Positions 48,444 through 56,613 of a DNA stretch of 64,000 bases are shown piece after piece. Every line of letters begins with the position of its first letter. The stretch's first letter is position 1. The DNA comes from Candidatus Amoebophilus asiaticus 5a2 (GTDB taxonomy: Bacteria > Bacteroidota > Bacteroidia > Cytophagales > Amoebophilaceae): contig NC_010830.1 in NCBI RefSeq assembly GCF_000020565.1, positions 662,001-726,000 on the forward strand. The letters run 5' to 3'. The notes below the pieces were generated by a model, which worked only from the letters and a program-made list of their open reading frames with translations, was not told where the DNA came from and made no database searches. The position numbers were made by a program, and so were the translations under genes.

Positions 48444-49420
48444 TAGATCTGCTGCGAAAAAGGTTGACAAAGAAGATAAAAAGGGTTAAGATGTAATTCT
48501 TATTATATAAAAGGAATAAGTATGCATTTAACCTACACCAGGATAAGCAAATATCCCTATAACTTTAGAAGAATAACTGGCTTGAGACTAGAAACCTTTG
48601 AGCAATTAGTTTTAAAAGTAAGGCCTCTCTTTGAAGAGCTAGAATCGAGCAAGCTGCGCCAAGGTAGGATGAGTCATTTACCTACCATGGAAGATAAATT
48701 GCTCTGTGTACTCATGTATTATCGCACTTATATTAGCCATGTGTTTTTAGGCTATTTGTTTAACTTACACAACTCTAACATATGCCGCTTGTTAAGAAAA
48801 ATGGAGCCATTACTAGCTAAGAAGATTAGCATTAAAAAAGATTGCAGCTTAACCTCAGATAAGGTATTGCGCATATTAGCAGATGTGAGCGAGCAGCCTA
48901 CGCAAAGGCCTACTAAGAAGCAAAAGAAATCATATTCAGGCAAGAAGAAGAGACATACTATAAAAACAGAGATAGTGATGGGAGAAGATGGAAAGATACT
49001 CTCTGTATCCAAATCTCATAAAGGAAAAGAGCATGACTTTAAAATCCGTAAAGGAGAAAAACTCTTACCTAAAGAAAGCTTAAAGCTAGCAGATAGTGGC
49101 TATCAAGGCTGGCAAAAGATACAGAGCAATGTCATGATTCCCTATAAAAAGAGCCGTAAGCGGCCATTAACCAAGGAGCAGAGAGAACATAACAGAAAGC
49201 TATCCTCCATACGCATGAAGGTAGAGCATAAGATAAGAGAGATCAAGGTGTTTAAGATTATTTACCGTAACTTTGAGAACAAATATAACCTGCGCTTTAA
49301 TATTATAGCGGGTATGATAAACTTCAAGCATGCTTTTTAACAAATAGCATCGCTACTGGCAAGATCCTCTCTGTTTTATTCAAATTCCTACTCTATTTTA
49401 TCTCTTTCGCAGCAGATCTA
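48444..49420 (+). mobile_element. Complete IS5-family element (IS427-like) with TA target duplication
   Basis: The inverted ends GATCTGCTGCGAAA (48446-48459) and TTTCGCAGCAGATC (49405-49418) are perfect and flanked by TA on both sides. One intact transposase gene lies inside. The ends resemble those of the MITE pair, which start GA(C/G)CCGCTGCGAAA. Confidence 0.85.
48522..49340 (+). CDS. IS5-family DDE transposase
   Basis: A 272-residue intact transposase of the HARBI1/IS427-like group. An N-terminal helical domain (FRRITGLRLETFEQLV) and a short DNA-binding region (RTYISHVFLGYLFNLHNSN) precede the catalytic core. The first Asp lies in RILADVSEQPTQRP, then SYSGKKKRHTIKTE, the second Asp in LADSGYQGWQKI and the Glu in KVEHKIREIKVFKI. 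It is the functional counterpart of the frameshifted copy at 20204-21066, with clear similarity in the core, and is a candidate source of transposase for the MITEs. Confidence 0.93.
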   Translation: MHLTYTRISKYPYNFRRITGLRLETFEQLVLKVRPLFEELESSKLRQGRMSHLPTMEDKLLCVLMYYRTYISHVFLGYLFNLHNSNICRLLRKMEPLLAKKISIKKDCSLTSDKVLRILADVSEQPTQRPTKKQKKSYSGKKKRHTIKTEIVMGEDGKILSVSKSHKGKEHDFKIRKGEKLLPKESLKLADSGYQGWQKIQSNVMIPYKKSRKRPLTKEQREHNRKLSSIRMKVEHKIREIKVFKIIYRNFENKYNLRFNIIAGMINFKHAF

Positions 49421-49422
49421 AT

Positions 49423-50441
49423 TGTTTAGTCCCTTAGTGAAGGTATTAATATTTTTATGAAAAAGGTGAGGTTTTTTTGCCATTGTTCCTCTATCAATTG
49501 CCAAGGAGTTTTGCCCTTGAGTGCCTTAAGTGTACGAGCAAAATTATAAGCTAACAAGAAGTCATTTAAGTGCCGCTCTAACTGCTGATGGCTACTATAA
49601 TAATAGCTTTGCACAGTAGCCTCTTTGATTGTTCTGTTCATGCGCTCTACCTGGCCATTGGTCCATGGATGTGCCAGCTGCGTTCTTCTGTGAACGATGC
49701 CTTCTTGCTCACAAATGCGGTCAAACATATGCTCGAGCCCTAATTCTCCTTCTTTCCTGTTTGTAAACTGTACACCATTATCAGTAAGTATTTTATCTAT
49801 ATTATAAGGAACAAAAGCTATCAAGTCTTGTAAAAAGCCTACGGCTGCTGATTTAGAAGCAAAGGGATAGAGTCTAGCATAACAAAATTTACTGGTTCTA
49901 TCTATTGCCACAAACAAATAGAGTTTACCCTGGGCGGTCTGCACTTGTGCTATATCTATATGGAAGTAGCCAATAGGATACGCTTTAAAATGCTTCTTAG
50001 CCACTTTCTCCTTAGTCTGTACTTTCTCTAGTTTAGGGCAGCCATGGCGCTGAAAACAACGATGCAAAGTAGAACGCGATAAGTGAGGTATGGTTTCTTG
50101 TAAAGTATACAGACAATCATCTAAGGGCAATTGAGTCAGCTTTCTAAAAGCAATAATAACCCCTTCCTCTTGCTGGGTTAATACCTTAGAACGCCTGACT
50201 TTAGGCCCCATAGCTGCATCCTGGCATGTAGTTCTGTTTTTCCATTTAGCTACTGTTTTACGGTTAACTCCATATCCTCTAGCTAAAGTGGCTATGCTTT
50301 CTTTAGATAGCTGTATTTCTCTACGAGTTTTCTCTGTTGTCCTGGCGCATTTATGCAATAGTTGTCCCATAATTTTTTAGCTTGATTTTGATCACTTATA
50401 GTAGCTACTCTAATATAACCATAATTATTGGGGACCAAACA
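49423..50441 (-). mobile_element. Complete IS481-family element with 6-bp target duplication
   Basis: The ends are TGTTTAGTCCC (from 49423) and GGGACCAAACA (to 50441), inverted with one mismatch. The flanks TCTAAT (49417-49422) and TCTAAT (50442-50447) are identical 6-bp direct repeats. The left duplication overlaps the last bases of the IS5-type element, so this IS481 inserted into its outer edge after the IS5 element arrived. Confidence 0.88.
49426..50370 (-). CDS. IS481-family transposase
   Basis: A 314-residue intact transposase. An N-terminal helix-turn-helix (IATLARGYGVNRKTVAKWK) is followed by a linker and an rve-type catalytic core with Asp in GYFHIDIAQVQ, Asp in DKILTDNGVQFT and Glu in TNGQVERMNRTIKEA. 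The C-terminus has LKGKTPWQLIEEQW. The start codon lies about 70 bases inside the right end of the element and the stop is 3 bases from the left end, a compact layout normal for IS481. Confidence 0.93.
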   Translation of the reverse strand: MGQLLHKCARTTEKTRREIQLSKESIATLARGYGVNRKTVAKWKNRTTCQDAAMGPKVRRSKVLTQQEEGVIIAFRKLTQLPLDDCLYTLQETIPHLSRSTLHRCFQRHGCPKLEKVQTKEKVAKKHFKAYPIGYFHIDIAQVQTAQGKLYLFVAIDRTSKFCYARLYPFASKSAAVGFLQDLIAFVPYNIDKILTDNGVQFTNRKEGELGLEHMFDRICEQEGIVHRRTQLAHPWTNGQVERMNRTIKEATVQSYYYSSHQQLERHLNDFLLAYNFARTLKALKGKTPWQLIEEQWQKNLTFFIKILIPSLRD

Positions 50442-50447
50442 TCTAAT

Positions 50448-50580
50448 AGAGAAGGGAATAGCAGCACAGCTACAAGCAGCAAGCATGCGGGAGTTAGAAG
50501 AAGAGTTTACAAAATTTTTAGCATAACTTAACTAGTATGTAAGCAAAGCAGCTTCTTCATAATTCAGATGCAAACAAGAA
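50448..50580 (+). other. Short remnant of an unknown gene end
   Basis: Plus-strand reading gives GIAAQLQAASMRELEEEF, TKFLA and a stop at 50524-50526. It looks like a genuine protein C-terminus cut off by IS insertion, but no family is recognised. Confidence 0.3.
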
Positions 50581-50762
50581 TAGACCCGCTGCGAAACAGA
50601 AGATCGATAAAAACATTAGATTTTTGAGAGTTAAATTTATTATTTATAAAAATTCAACCTGCGTTTTTTATACTTTAAACGTCTATTCTTATTTTTTATA
50701 TTTTCTGAATTGTGCAAAATGCTCCTCTGTTTTTTTACGGCAGTTGTTTCGCAGCGGGTCTA
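50581..50762. repeat. 182-bp MITE, copy 2
   Basis: Inverted ends TAGACCCGCTGCGAAACA (50581-50598) and TGTTTCGCAGCGGGTCTA (50745-50762) are perfect. The whole 182 bases align with copy 1 at 25763-25944 without gaps in length. No coding capacity. This copy has the better preserved ends. Confidence 0.9.
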
Positions 50763-50998
50763 ATGAGCAATTCATGGCAATGACAAGCAGAGGTAATAAA
50801 GAGTTAAGGAAACATGCAGATCAAATTGATATTATTGTTTCCATATATCACAAGTTATCTGTCATAAAAGTGTCCTGAAAATAAAGGCAAAAGCATGCAA
50901 ATAACTTGTGCTATAATATAGGTAAGCTTTATTAATGCTGGCTTTAATTTAAAAGGGTTCTATTAGAGCCAATACATGTTTGTAGCTATCCATAACAA
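50763..50998. other. Intergenic with a short gene remnant
   Basis: Directly after the MITE the plus strand reads EQFMAMTSRGNKELRKHADQ and then IDIIVSIYHKLSVIKVS before TGA at 50876-50878. This looks like a genuine protein end separated from its gene by the MITE or an earlier event. No family recognised. Confidence 0.35.
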
Positions 50999-51166
50999 CT
51001 AACCCTTGCCATTCTTACCTTCAGCAGTGTTTTGTGATAGCTGTGCATTAGATTGTGCATGTATTTTCCCTAGTAATTCATACACTTCTTTAAAAGGACG
51101 ATCTGATAATGCTTTAATAATAACATTTACTTCATTAATATCTAAACGTAATTCTATGGTAGCCAT
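50999..51166 (-). CDS. Small protein upstream-lying in the injection-system gene group
   Basis: A 55-residue frame starting ATG 51166 (MATIELRLDINEVNVIIKAL...) and ending TAG at 50999-51001. The first 40 residues show a regular strand-helix pattern (LSDRPFKEVYELLGKIHAQ), and the tail is polar. Similar short proteins occur in Bacteroidetes next to phage-tail-like genes, from memory. It follows the fibre-like gene on the same strand by about 60 bases. Real coding is likely but function is unknown. Confidence 0.55.
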   Translation of the reverse strand: MATIELRLDINEVNVIIKALSDRPFKEVYELLGKIHAQSNAQLSQNTAEGKNGKG

Positions 51167-51228
51167 GCTATATATGCTTTCTGTTTTTATAGTAGATTTT
51201 TAAATTAATATGTAAACTAAATTCTGTT

Positions 51229-51972
51229 TTACTTACTTTCTTTCACACTCTCTTCACCTTCTTCCCACCAAAGATTAGTAATATAGTAAGAAATCATATT
51301 GCCTGCTCCATAATTGCGCTTGGTTTTTATTTGCAATGCATAATTAAAATTAGTTCCTGCCCATCGTATGTCTATTTTATCCCTAAAGCTATTATAGTAG
51401 GCATGTGTCTTTGTAATTGGGCTTTTAGAACCTTTAAATGTGCTTAAGGCAAATGCATGTAACATAGCATGTAGACCTCTACCTGCCTTACTTACTTTAG
51501 CAATAATTTCAAAAGCATGGCATTGGCTAAGTTTAGGAGTAATAGTATACCAGCTTCCGTCACCTGGTACTTGTCCAGACATATAAGTGCCACGACGACC
51601 ATGCATACTCATGTTGCCATTTACCTCTAATTTGTTAGTAGGATTTAAAGTTCCAATACCCACATTTCCATCATAACGAATAAATAGCTTGCTTTCTCCT
51701 TGCTGATCTACTAAGTTAAGACCGAACTCTGAGCTGTTTTTAGGGTATTGCTCAATTGCCCAAGAAGGTTTAAATCCATTCAGATTATCAAAGAATGTAA
51801 GTAGTCTTCTATCACTCCCTTTAGGAGAAAGCCTTAAACCTTCGTCTTCTGAAATTAATCCATCTTCCTGTTTATGAATCATTGAGTCTATTAGGTTGCT
51901 AAAATCTTGTTCTGTAGGAATAGCACCTTTTTCAAAAGCTTTTTTGAGCTGTACTCTGCTAGCTATGGACAT
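51229..51972 (-). CDS. Tail-fibre-like protein of a contractile injection system
   Basis: A 247-residue protein. The first 45 residues (RVQLKKAFEKGAIPTEQDF, SNLIDSMIHKQEDGL) match the N-terminal segment found in Bacteroidetes fibre or tip proteins of phage-tail-like particles, from memory. A short repeat-type segment VGIGTLNPTNKLEVNGNMS is the well-known fibre/intramolecular-chaperone-type 'GIGT-P-KLEV-G' motif. The C-terminal 130 residues are beta-rich and unrecognised, probably the receptor-contact part. Its start is 4 bases after the stop of the baseplate J-like gene, so the two are co-transcribed. Confidence 0.7.
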   Translation of the reverse strand: MSIASRVQLKKAFEKGAIPTEQDFSNLIDSMIHKQEDGLISEDEGLRLSPKGSDRRLLTFFDNLNGFKPSWAIEQYPKNSSEFGLNLVDQQGESKLFIRYDGNVGIGTLNPTNKLEVNGNMSMHGRRGTYMSGQVPGDGSWYTITPKLSQCHAFEIIAKVSKAGRGLHAMLHAFALSTFKGSKSPITKTHAYYNSFRDKIDIRWAGTNFNYALQIKTKRNYGAGNMISYYITNLWWEEGEESVKESK

Positions 51973-51976
51973 AAAT

Positions 51977-54900
51977 TTAATGCTTAATGTATTTCTTGGT
52001 TATTAAATAATATTCTTCTAGACTTTCTTGTATTTCTTCTTCCTGCACCTCCTCTATCCATTTCTGTTCTGAATTGGATTTCCAAGGGCCTATGATAAAA
52101 TCATCTTCAACACTCATATCGTCTACACCACCGTAACGTAGATTGGAATTAGGGTCAATGTTATCTACTACTGTTATTCTATGGTTATCAGAAGAAAACA
52201 TAACAGACCAAGAATAAGTAGACATGAGTTGGTTGTCATAATCTGTAATCTTTGTAATGTTTGACCCTGTATATTTTAATATAGAGAAATTTCCGATAGC
52301 TTCCACATAATATCGCTTACTAATAAAATCCATAATTTTTGAAGAAGGAATAATCACTCCCAAGCGGATATCTTCAGATTTGTTAAACAACCAAGGTGAA
52401 AGAAAGCTTTTGATAGCTCTTTGTAACTCATTAGAATATATGCCTTTTTCATACCCTCTTTTAAATTTTACCTCTAAGTTTACCCTTACTTCTTCATATA
52501 CAGGGTTGATGACTTCAATAGATACAAAAGGAGAAGCTGATTTTTGCAATTCTTGCTTAATGGATTCTAATAGCTGCTTGCTTGCTTGTGGTAAAGAGTT
52601 TTTACCTAAGATAGCTTCTTTAATAGTAGGAATTACTACTAAGGTTACTCTGCCTGGCTGAAGTACAAATGGTTGGTTTTTTCTTGAATGATTGATACAT
52701 TTTACACGAAATATTTCAGGAAATCTCTCTAATACAATTCTTTCATAATCCCAAGCGGAAATGGCTCTATCTTTGTGCCTTAAACGTTCACTAATTCTTG
52801 TATACAATTTAGTTTGTGTCTCGGCTGGTTTTCCACCAAATGATGGGAAAGGTTGCACCACAGACTCTATAGCTATAGAGCTACCTAGAATGCCTTGTAT
52901 AGTGTAGGCAGGTAATCTAGTAGGTTGCTCGCTGTTTTTAGAAGTGTCAATCTTTCTAGTGGCTGATACAGCTTGGGTATACATACCTAATATTTTGGGT
53001 AGAGAAGATGAGTTAGGTGGAAAATTACCTCTAATCCATATAAGCCCTGTGCTCATCAATGTATTGCTATCGTTAGCAGCAGTAGGTATTATAAAAACAA
53101 TAATACCAGATTTAGTAAGCCCCATGGTTTCATCTGCAATAATTTCATTTTCCTTAAAATTAACCCAGTTGTTGTCTGATAAATAGCTCCAAGTAGGCTT
53201 AGTAAATTCACTATCAGGATTAATGCCACCCTCGTCCACTTGAATATGTAAGCGCATGATAGAAGCATTCAGGTTTTGGATACCTAGCGTAAAAAAGCAT
53301 TCCCCTGTATCTGCATTAATGGTATGTGCAAAATCCTTGGTCGCTTTAGGAAACTCAGCTTTATATCCAAAAGGCATCAATTTTATGTATCGCTTAAGGG
53401 AGTTTTGATTGGCTGGTTCATGTGCCTTTTTAAGATAAATTTGGTCTTGCGCACTATAGTCTACACTTAATGACTTGATAACTGGTGTATATGGTTCATT
53501 AAGTATGGGAACATCGACTTGTTTTTTATGCTTATTTTTATCATTCAGTATGGTGGTCTGGGCTAATACGGTAGGGTAGATAGTATGCCCAAATGCCATA
53601 TCAGGTCCATCAAGTTCTAACTTAAGAAATCCTGTTAGTGTCTTAGCTGTCCATACGGGAGGATTAAGAGCATATATTTGTCTGAGTAAGCCAAGCTTAT
53701 CGAAATCTATTTCGCCAATTGTCCGTTTCTCTTTTAAGTTTTCTACGGTATTAGCAAGTTTCTTCTCAACTTCAAATAAGGCAATTTTTTGTCTATTTTC
53801 TGGGTAGAATGGATTCCATTGCCTATGTTTTAGATAAGAGACATTTATTTGGAAGTCTTGGTTGGTTATTTTTCCTGGGTAGGCTTCATAATACTTTTTA
53901 AATCCATTATCCATAGTAGGTAGTCCTACCCAAGTAATATTAATTTTAAAATTTGTTAGATCTTTATAGAATATCTCATCGCTTCCTATATAAAAATTAG
54001 AGTGGAGTTTAGGAAAAGGTCCAAAAGGTTGAAAAGGTTGACTAGTATCAATCAATCCTAGATCGTTTTGTAAGACAAGACCCCTGTAATCTGTTACATC
54101 AACGTTGATAGTTAGCCTTTCAAGAGCTACTTCTTTAAATAAGAAAATATAAGCTAATGGCGATTCTGGATGCAATAAAATACGAAGGCTAGGAGCCTCA
54201 ATTCTATCTAATTCTCCATGTAACTCACTGCTAAACTTTACAATAGGAAGTATATCTGGCATTAGCATGAGGGTAATCTCTAAGTAACTCTTTTCACTTT
54301 TTACAGTAGTGCTAACGGAATTTTGAGGTATGCTAGTCCATCCTTCTTCAGTGGTTGCCTGTACAGTAATGGTTTCATTAAATCTACTAGCCAGTTTATC
54401 ATAAACTTCATTAGAAGCAACAGTATCTCCTTCCTTTACTGATTGTACTAAGGCCTCGAAAGTCTTTTTTTCAAACTTGAACCCTAGGGTTATTTTTCTT
54501 TTTCCTTCTTTGAGGTATAAAATAGGAGAAGCAATCAAAAAGCCTATGGGCCCTAATGTTGTTATTTGTGCAGATGTATCGTTTGAGAAAAGATTTAAAT
54601 ATTTTTTCTGTTGATAAATAGCTTCTGGTTCATAAGTAGCTACATCAAGATCTATTTTAGGAAAGCTTTCATCTGAGTCATGTGTTTGGGTTAATAAGTT
54701 AAAGGTATGAATGCGGCTAATTTTAGCTTGGCTGACAACTAATGATTTATCTGTTTCGAAAATAATATCTTGCCCTGCCTCGTCTTTACCGGCAGTCAGC
54801 TGTAATCCTTTTGCTAGAAGAAAATTCTTTTTATTCTCTTTTAGGAGGAAATGTACATATACTTTGTCAGGCTTTACCGGCTCTTCACTAAATTTTAAGA

Positions 54901-55753
54901 CTTCTCTATAGTAATAGTCTAAATGGCGTTGTGGAATATGATTCATATGCACTATGGCATATTCTAATAGCCTTAAAAAGGCTATAATTAGTGCAGCTTG
55001 GGGTCTATGTTGCTGGCTTATTAATGTAGAAGTATAATTTTCTCCAGCCAATTTTTGTAAATTGGCCATACCATTAAAAATACTGTCAAACAGATCGTTT
55101 AGCGTATTTTGTACTTGTTGATGCATTGTCACAGCATCTAAGCCTTCATCTAAACCCGTTAGGTTCCTCTCCCAAATTTCATGTTTATCCCATAGGCTTT
55201 CTATAAATTTAAAAAAGGGTATAGGAGGATTGGTTAGGCCCCTATTGGATTCTTGTTTTAATAAGTTGTATAAGAAAGTAATATCCCCATTTAGTTCATA
55301 CCGTATTAGGTTATAGATCTCCAATTTAACTACACTTTCTTCAGATAGGTTTTCATGCCAATAGTTAAATAATAATAGAATTTCCTCTAGTGTAGACAGT
55401 AACCCTTTTAGATGTTTGTTATCTAATTCTATGGACTTAATACGTTTTAGTGCCAAGAAATAATTGCTAATAGGTTCTTTAAGCTTATTGAGCTGCGTAT
55501 GAAGAATAAGCGAATGGATAGTTGTATCGTCAAATTCTATAAAACTCCTCCATGCATTATAGTTGACAGATTCATTTTGGTTCTCATAGAATTTAAGCAG
55601 ATCGCTATATAGATAAGTAAATACAATATATTCATCTAAACCTTTGCTGTCTATTAACCTATCATTGTTAAGTAAACCTTGTAATAATCTTTCCTCTTGG
55701 CAAGTCCCACCTCGTTTAAAAAGTAAACTCTGTTTTTTATCCTCTATATTCAT
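51977..55753 (-). CDS. Baseplate J-like protein of a contractile injection system (Afp12-type)
   Basis: A 1258-residue cytoplasmic-type protein without signal peptide. The C-terminal third has the baseplate J core: YTRISERLRHKDRAISAWD followed by YERIVLERFPEIFRVKC, then VTLVVIPTIKEA and the VEVINPVYEEVRVNLEVKF segment, as in large J-like wedge proteins of antifeeding-prophage and T6SS-iv type systems. The N-terminal two thirds are helical then beta-rich and less conserved. Such wedges link the central hub to sheath and fibres. Only the fibre-like gene is coupled to it; sheath, tube and ATPase genes are not in this window, so the system must be split or continue elsewhere. Confidence 0.82.
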   Translation of the reverse strand: MNIEDKKQSLLFKRGGTCQEERLLQGLLNNDRLIDSKGLDEYIVFTYLYSDLLKFYENQNESVNYNAWRSFIEFDDTTIHSLILHTQLNKLKEPISNYFLALKRIKSIELDNKHLKGLLSTLEEILLLFNYWHENLSEESVVKLEIYNLIRYELNGDITFLYNLLKQESNRGLTNPPIPFFKFIESLWDKHEIWERNLTGLDEGLDAVTMHQQVQNTLNDLFDSIFNGMANLQKLAGENYTSTLISQQHRPQAALIIAFLRLLEYAIVHMNHIPQRHLDYYYREVLKFSEEPVKPDKVYVHFLLKENKKNFLLAKGLQLTAGKDEAGQDIIFETDKSLVVSQAKISRIHTFNLLTQTHDSDESFPKIDLDVATYEPEAIYQQKKYLNLFSNDTSAQITTLGPIGFLIASPILYLKEGKRKITLGFKFEKKTFEALVQSVKEGDTVASNEVYDKLASRFNETITVQATTEEGWTSIPQNSVSTTVKSEKSYLEITLMLMPDILPIVKFSSELHGELDRIEAPSLRILLHPESPLAYIFLFKEVALERLTINVDVTDYRGLVLQNDLGLIDTSQPFQPFGPFPKLHSNFYIGSDEIFYKDLTNFKINITWVGLPTMDNGFKKYYEAYPGKITNQDFQINVSYLKHRQWNPFYPENRQKIALFEVEKKLANTVENLKEKRTIGEIDFDKLGLLRQIYALNPPVWTAKTLTGFLKLELDGPDMAFGHTIYPTVLAQTTILNDKNKHKKQVDVPILNEPYTPVIKSLSVDYSAQDQIYLKKAHEPANQNSLKRYIKLMPFGYKAEFPKATKDFAHTINADTGECFFTLGIQNLNASIMRLHIQVDEGGINPDSEFTKPTWSYLSDNNWVNFKENEIIADETMGLTKSGIIVFIIPTAANDSNTLMSTGLIWIRGNFPPNSSSLPKILGMYTQAVSATRKIDTSKNSEQPTRLPAYTIQGILGSSIAIESVVQPFPSFGGKPAETQTKLYTRISERLRHKDRAISAWDYERIVLERFPEIFRVKCINHSRKNQPFVLQPGRVTLVVIPTIKEAILGKNSLPQASKQLLESIKQELQKSASPFVSIEVINPVYEEVRVNLEVKFKRGYEKGIYSNELQRAIKSFLSPWLFNKSEDIRLGVIIPSSKIMDFISKRYYVEAIGNFSILKYTGSNITKITDYDNQLMSTYSWSVMFSSDNHRITVVDNIDPNSNLRYGGVDDMSVEDDFIIGPWKSNSEQKWIEEVQEEEIQESLEEYYLITKKYIKH

Positions 55754-55912
55754 ATAAGTAAGCTTTCTTTAATAAGAGATCTTAAAGCGGCTAATGGTTG
55801 TTAACCTGGTTTTATGAGCTACAATTAATGGCTAATAGATATGCCTTATTATATAATATAAACTAGATTTTTTTAATTATCTTTATAATAAGGCAGCTAA
55901 ATCTAACATATT

Positions 55913-56518
55913 ATGTTTCGTATGAGAAAAACCATTCTTTATATAATTTCTTTATGCTTTATAGGAGCCATAACAGGTTCTAATAATGTCTATGCTCGTA
56001 TTACCCCTACACTATATACATATAATTTATTAGCAGTATTAGATGAATCGGCTGAAAAGGCTGACAAGAACGCAGATGTGACTACGCAAGCTTCAGATCG
56101 AAAAGAAAAAAAACTAAAAACTTTGATTGAGGGGGAAGCTAAGCGGCAAGGGTTGATGACCGGCATTATGAGCGGTATCATATTTTTATATAGTAGTATA
56201 TCAGACCTCTTACTACACCCTGTGCTAACGATTGTGCTCTCTACACTAACACTAGGGCTTATAGCACTAGGTATATTTATAATTGTTGTGCTGAGACGGG
56301 AAGATTTCTCTGCTCTCAGTAAGCTAGTCAGCTTTGGTATTCTTTATTTCCTACTCTACATTGATTTACTTTTTATTATCTATGAACAGCGTAGAATAAC
56401 TATGATGTTTTTCCGTTTGGACAAAGATATTCTGTTGGTTGTATTAGCTACAATAGTCGGTTATTTTGTGGGTAGGTATTCTTCTAGGAAGGTCTTTGAA
56501 GAAAAAGTTTTGCCTTAG
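55913..56518 (+). CDS. Membrane protein with signal peptide and C-terminal helices
   Basis: A 201-residue protein. Residues 1-28 form a signal peptide (IISLCFIGAITGS...VYARI). A charged stretch with Lys/Asp/Glu (SAEKADKNADVTTQASDRKE) follows, and then three to four hydrophobic helices at about 85-105, 108-132, 142-162 and 175-190, ending in a basic tail. No family recognised. It lies alone between the divergent injection-system genes and thrS. Confidence 0.65.
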   Translation: MFRMRKTILYIISLCFIGAITGSNNVYARITPTLYTYNLLAVLDESAEKADKNADVTTQASDRKEKKLKTLIEGEAKRQGLMTGIMSGIIFLYSSISDLLLHPVLTIVLSTLTLGLIALGIFIIVVLRREDFSALSKLVSFGILYFLLYIDLLFIIYEQRRITMMFFRLDKDILLVVLATIVGYFVGRYSSRKVFEEKVLP

Positions 56519-56613
56519 AAGTATATATAACAACATTAGGTAATCAACTTAGTAAAATTTAGTGGCAATTTACGAGCTAAATTCCCATCTTTGCAGATCA
56601 TTAATTCAGCGTT

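Noticed and set aside
50292-50486. 64-codon minus-strand frame as a gene
   Set aside because: It spans the right end of the IS481 element and flanking DNA and is explained by the IS terminus, whose relative lies at 28133.
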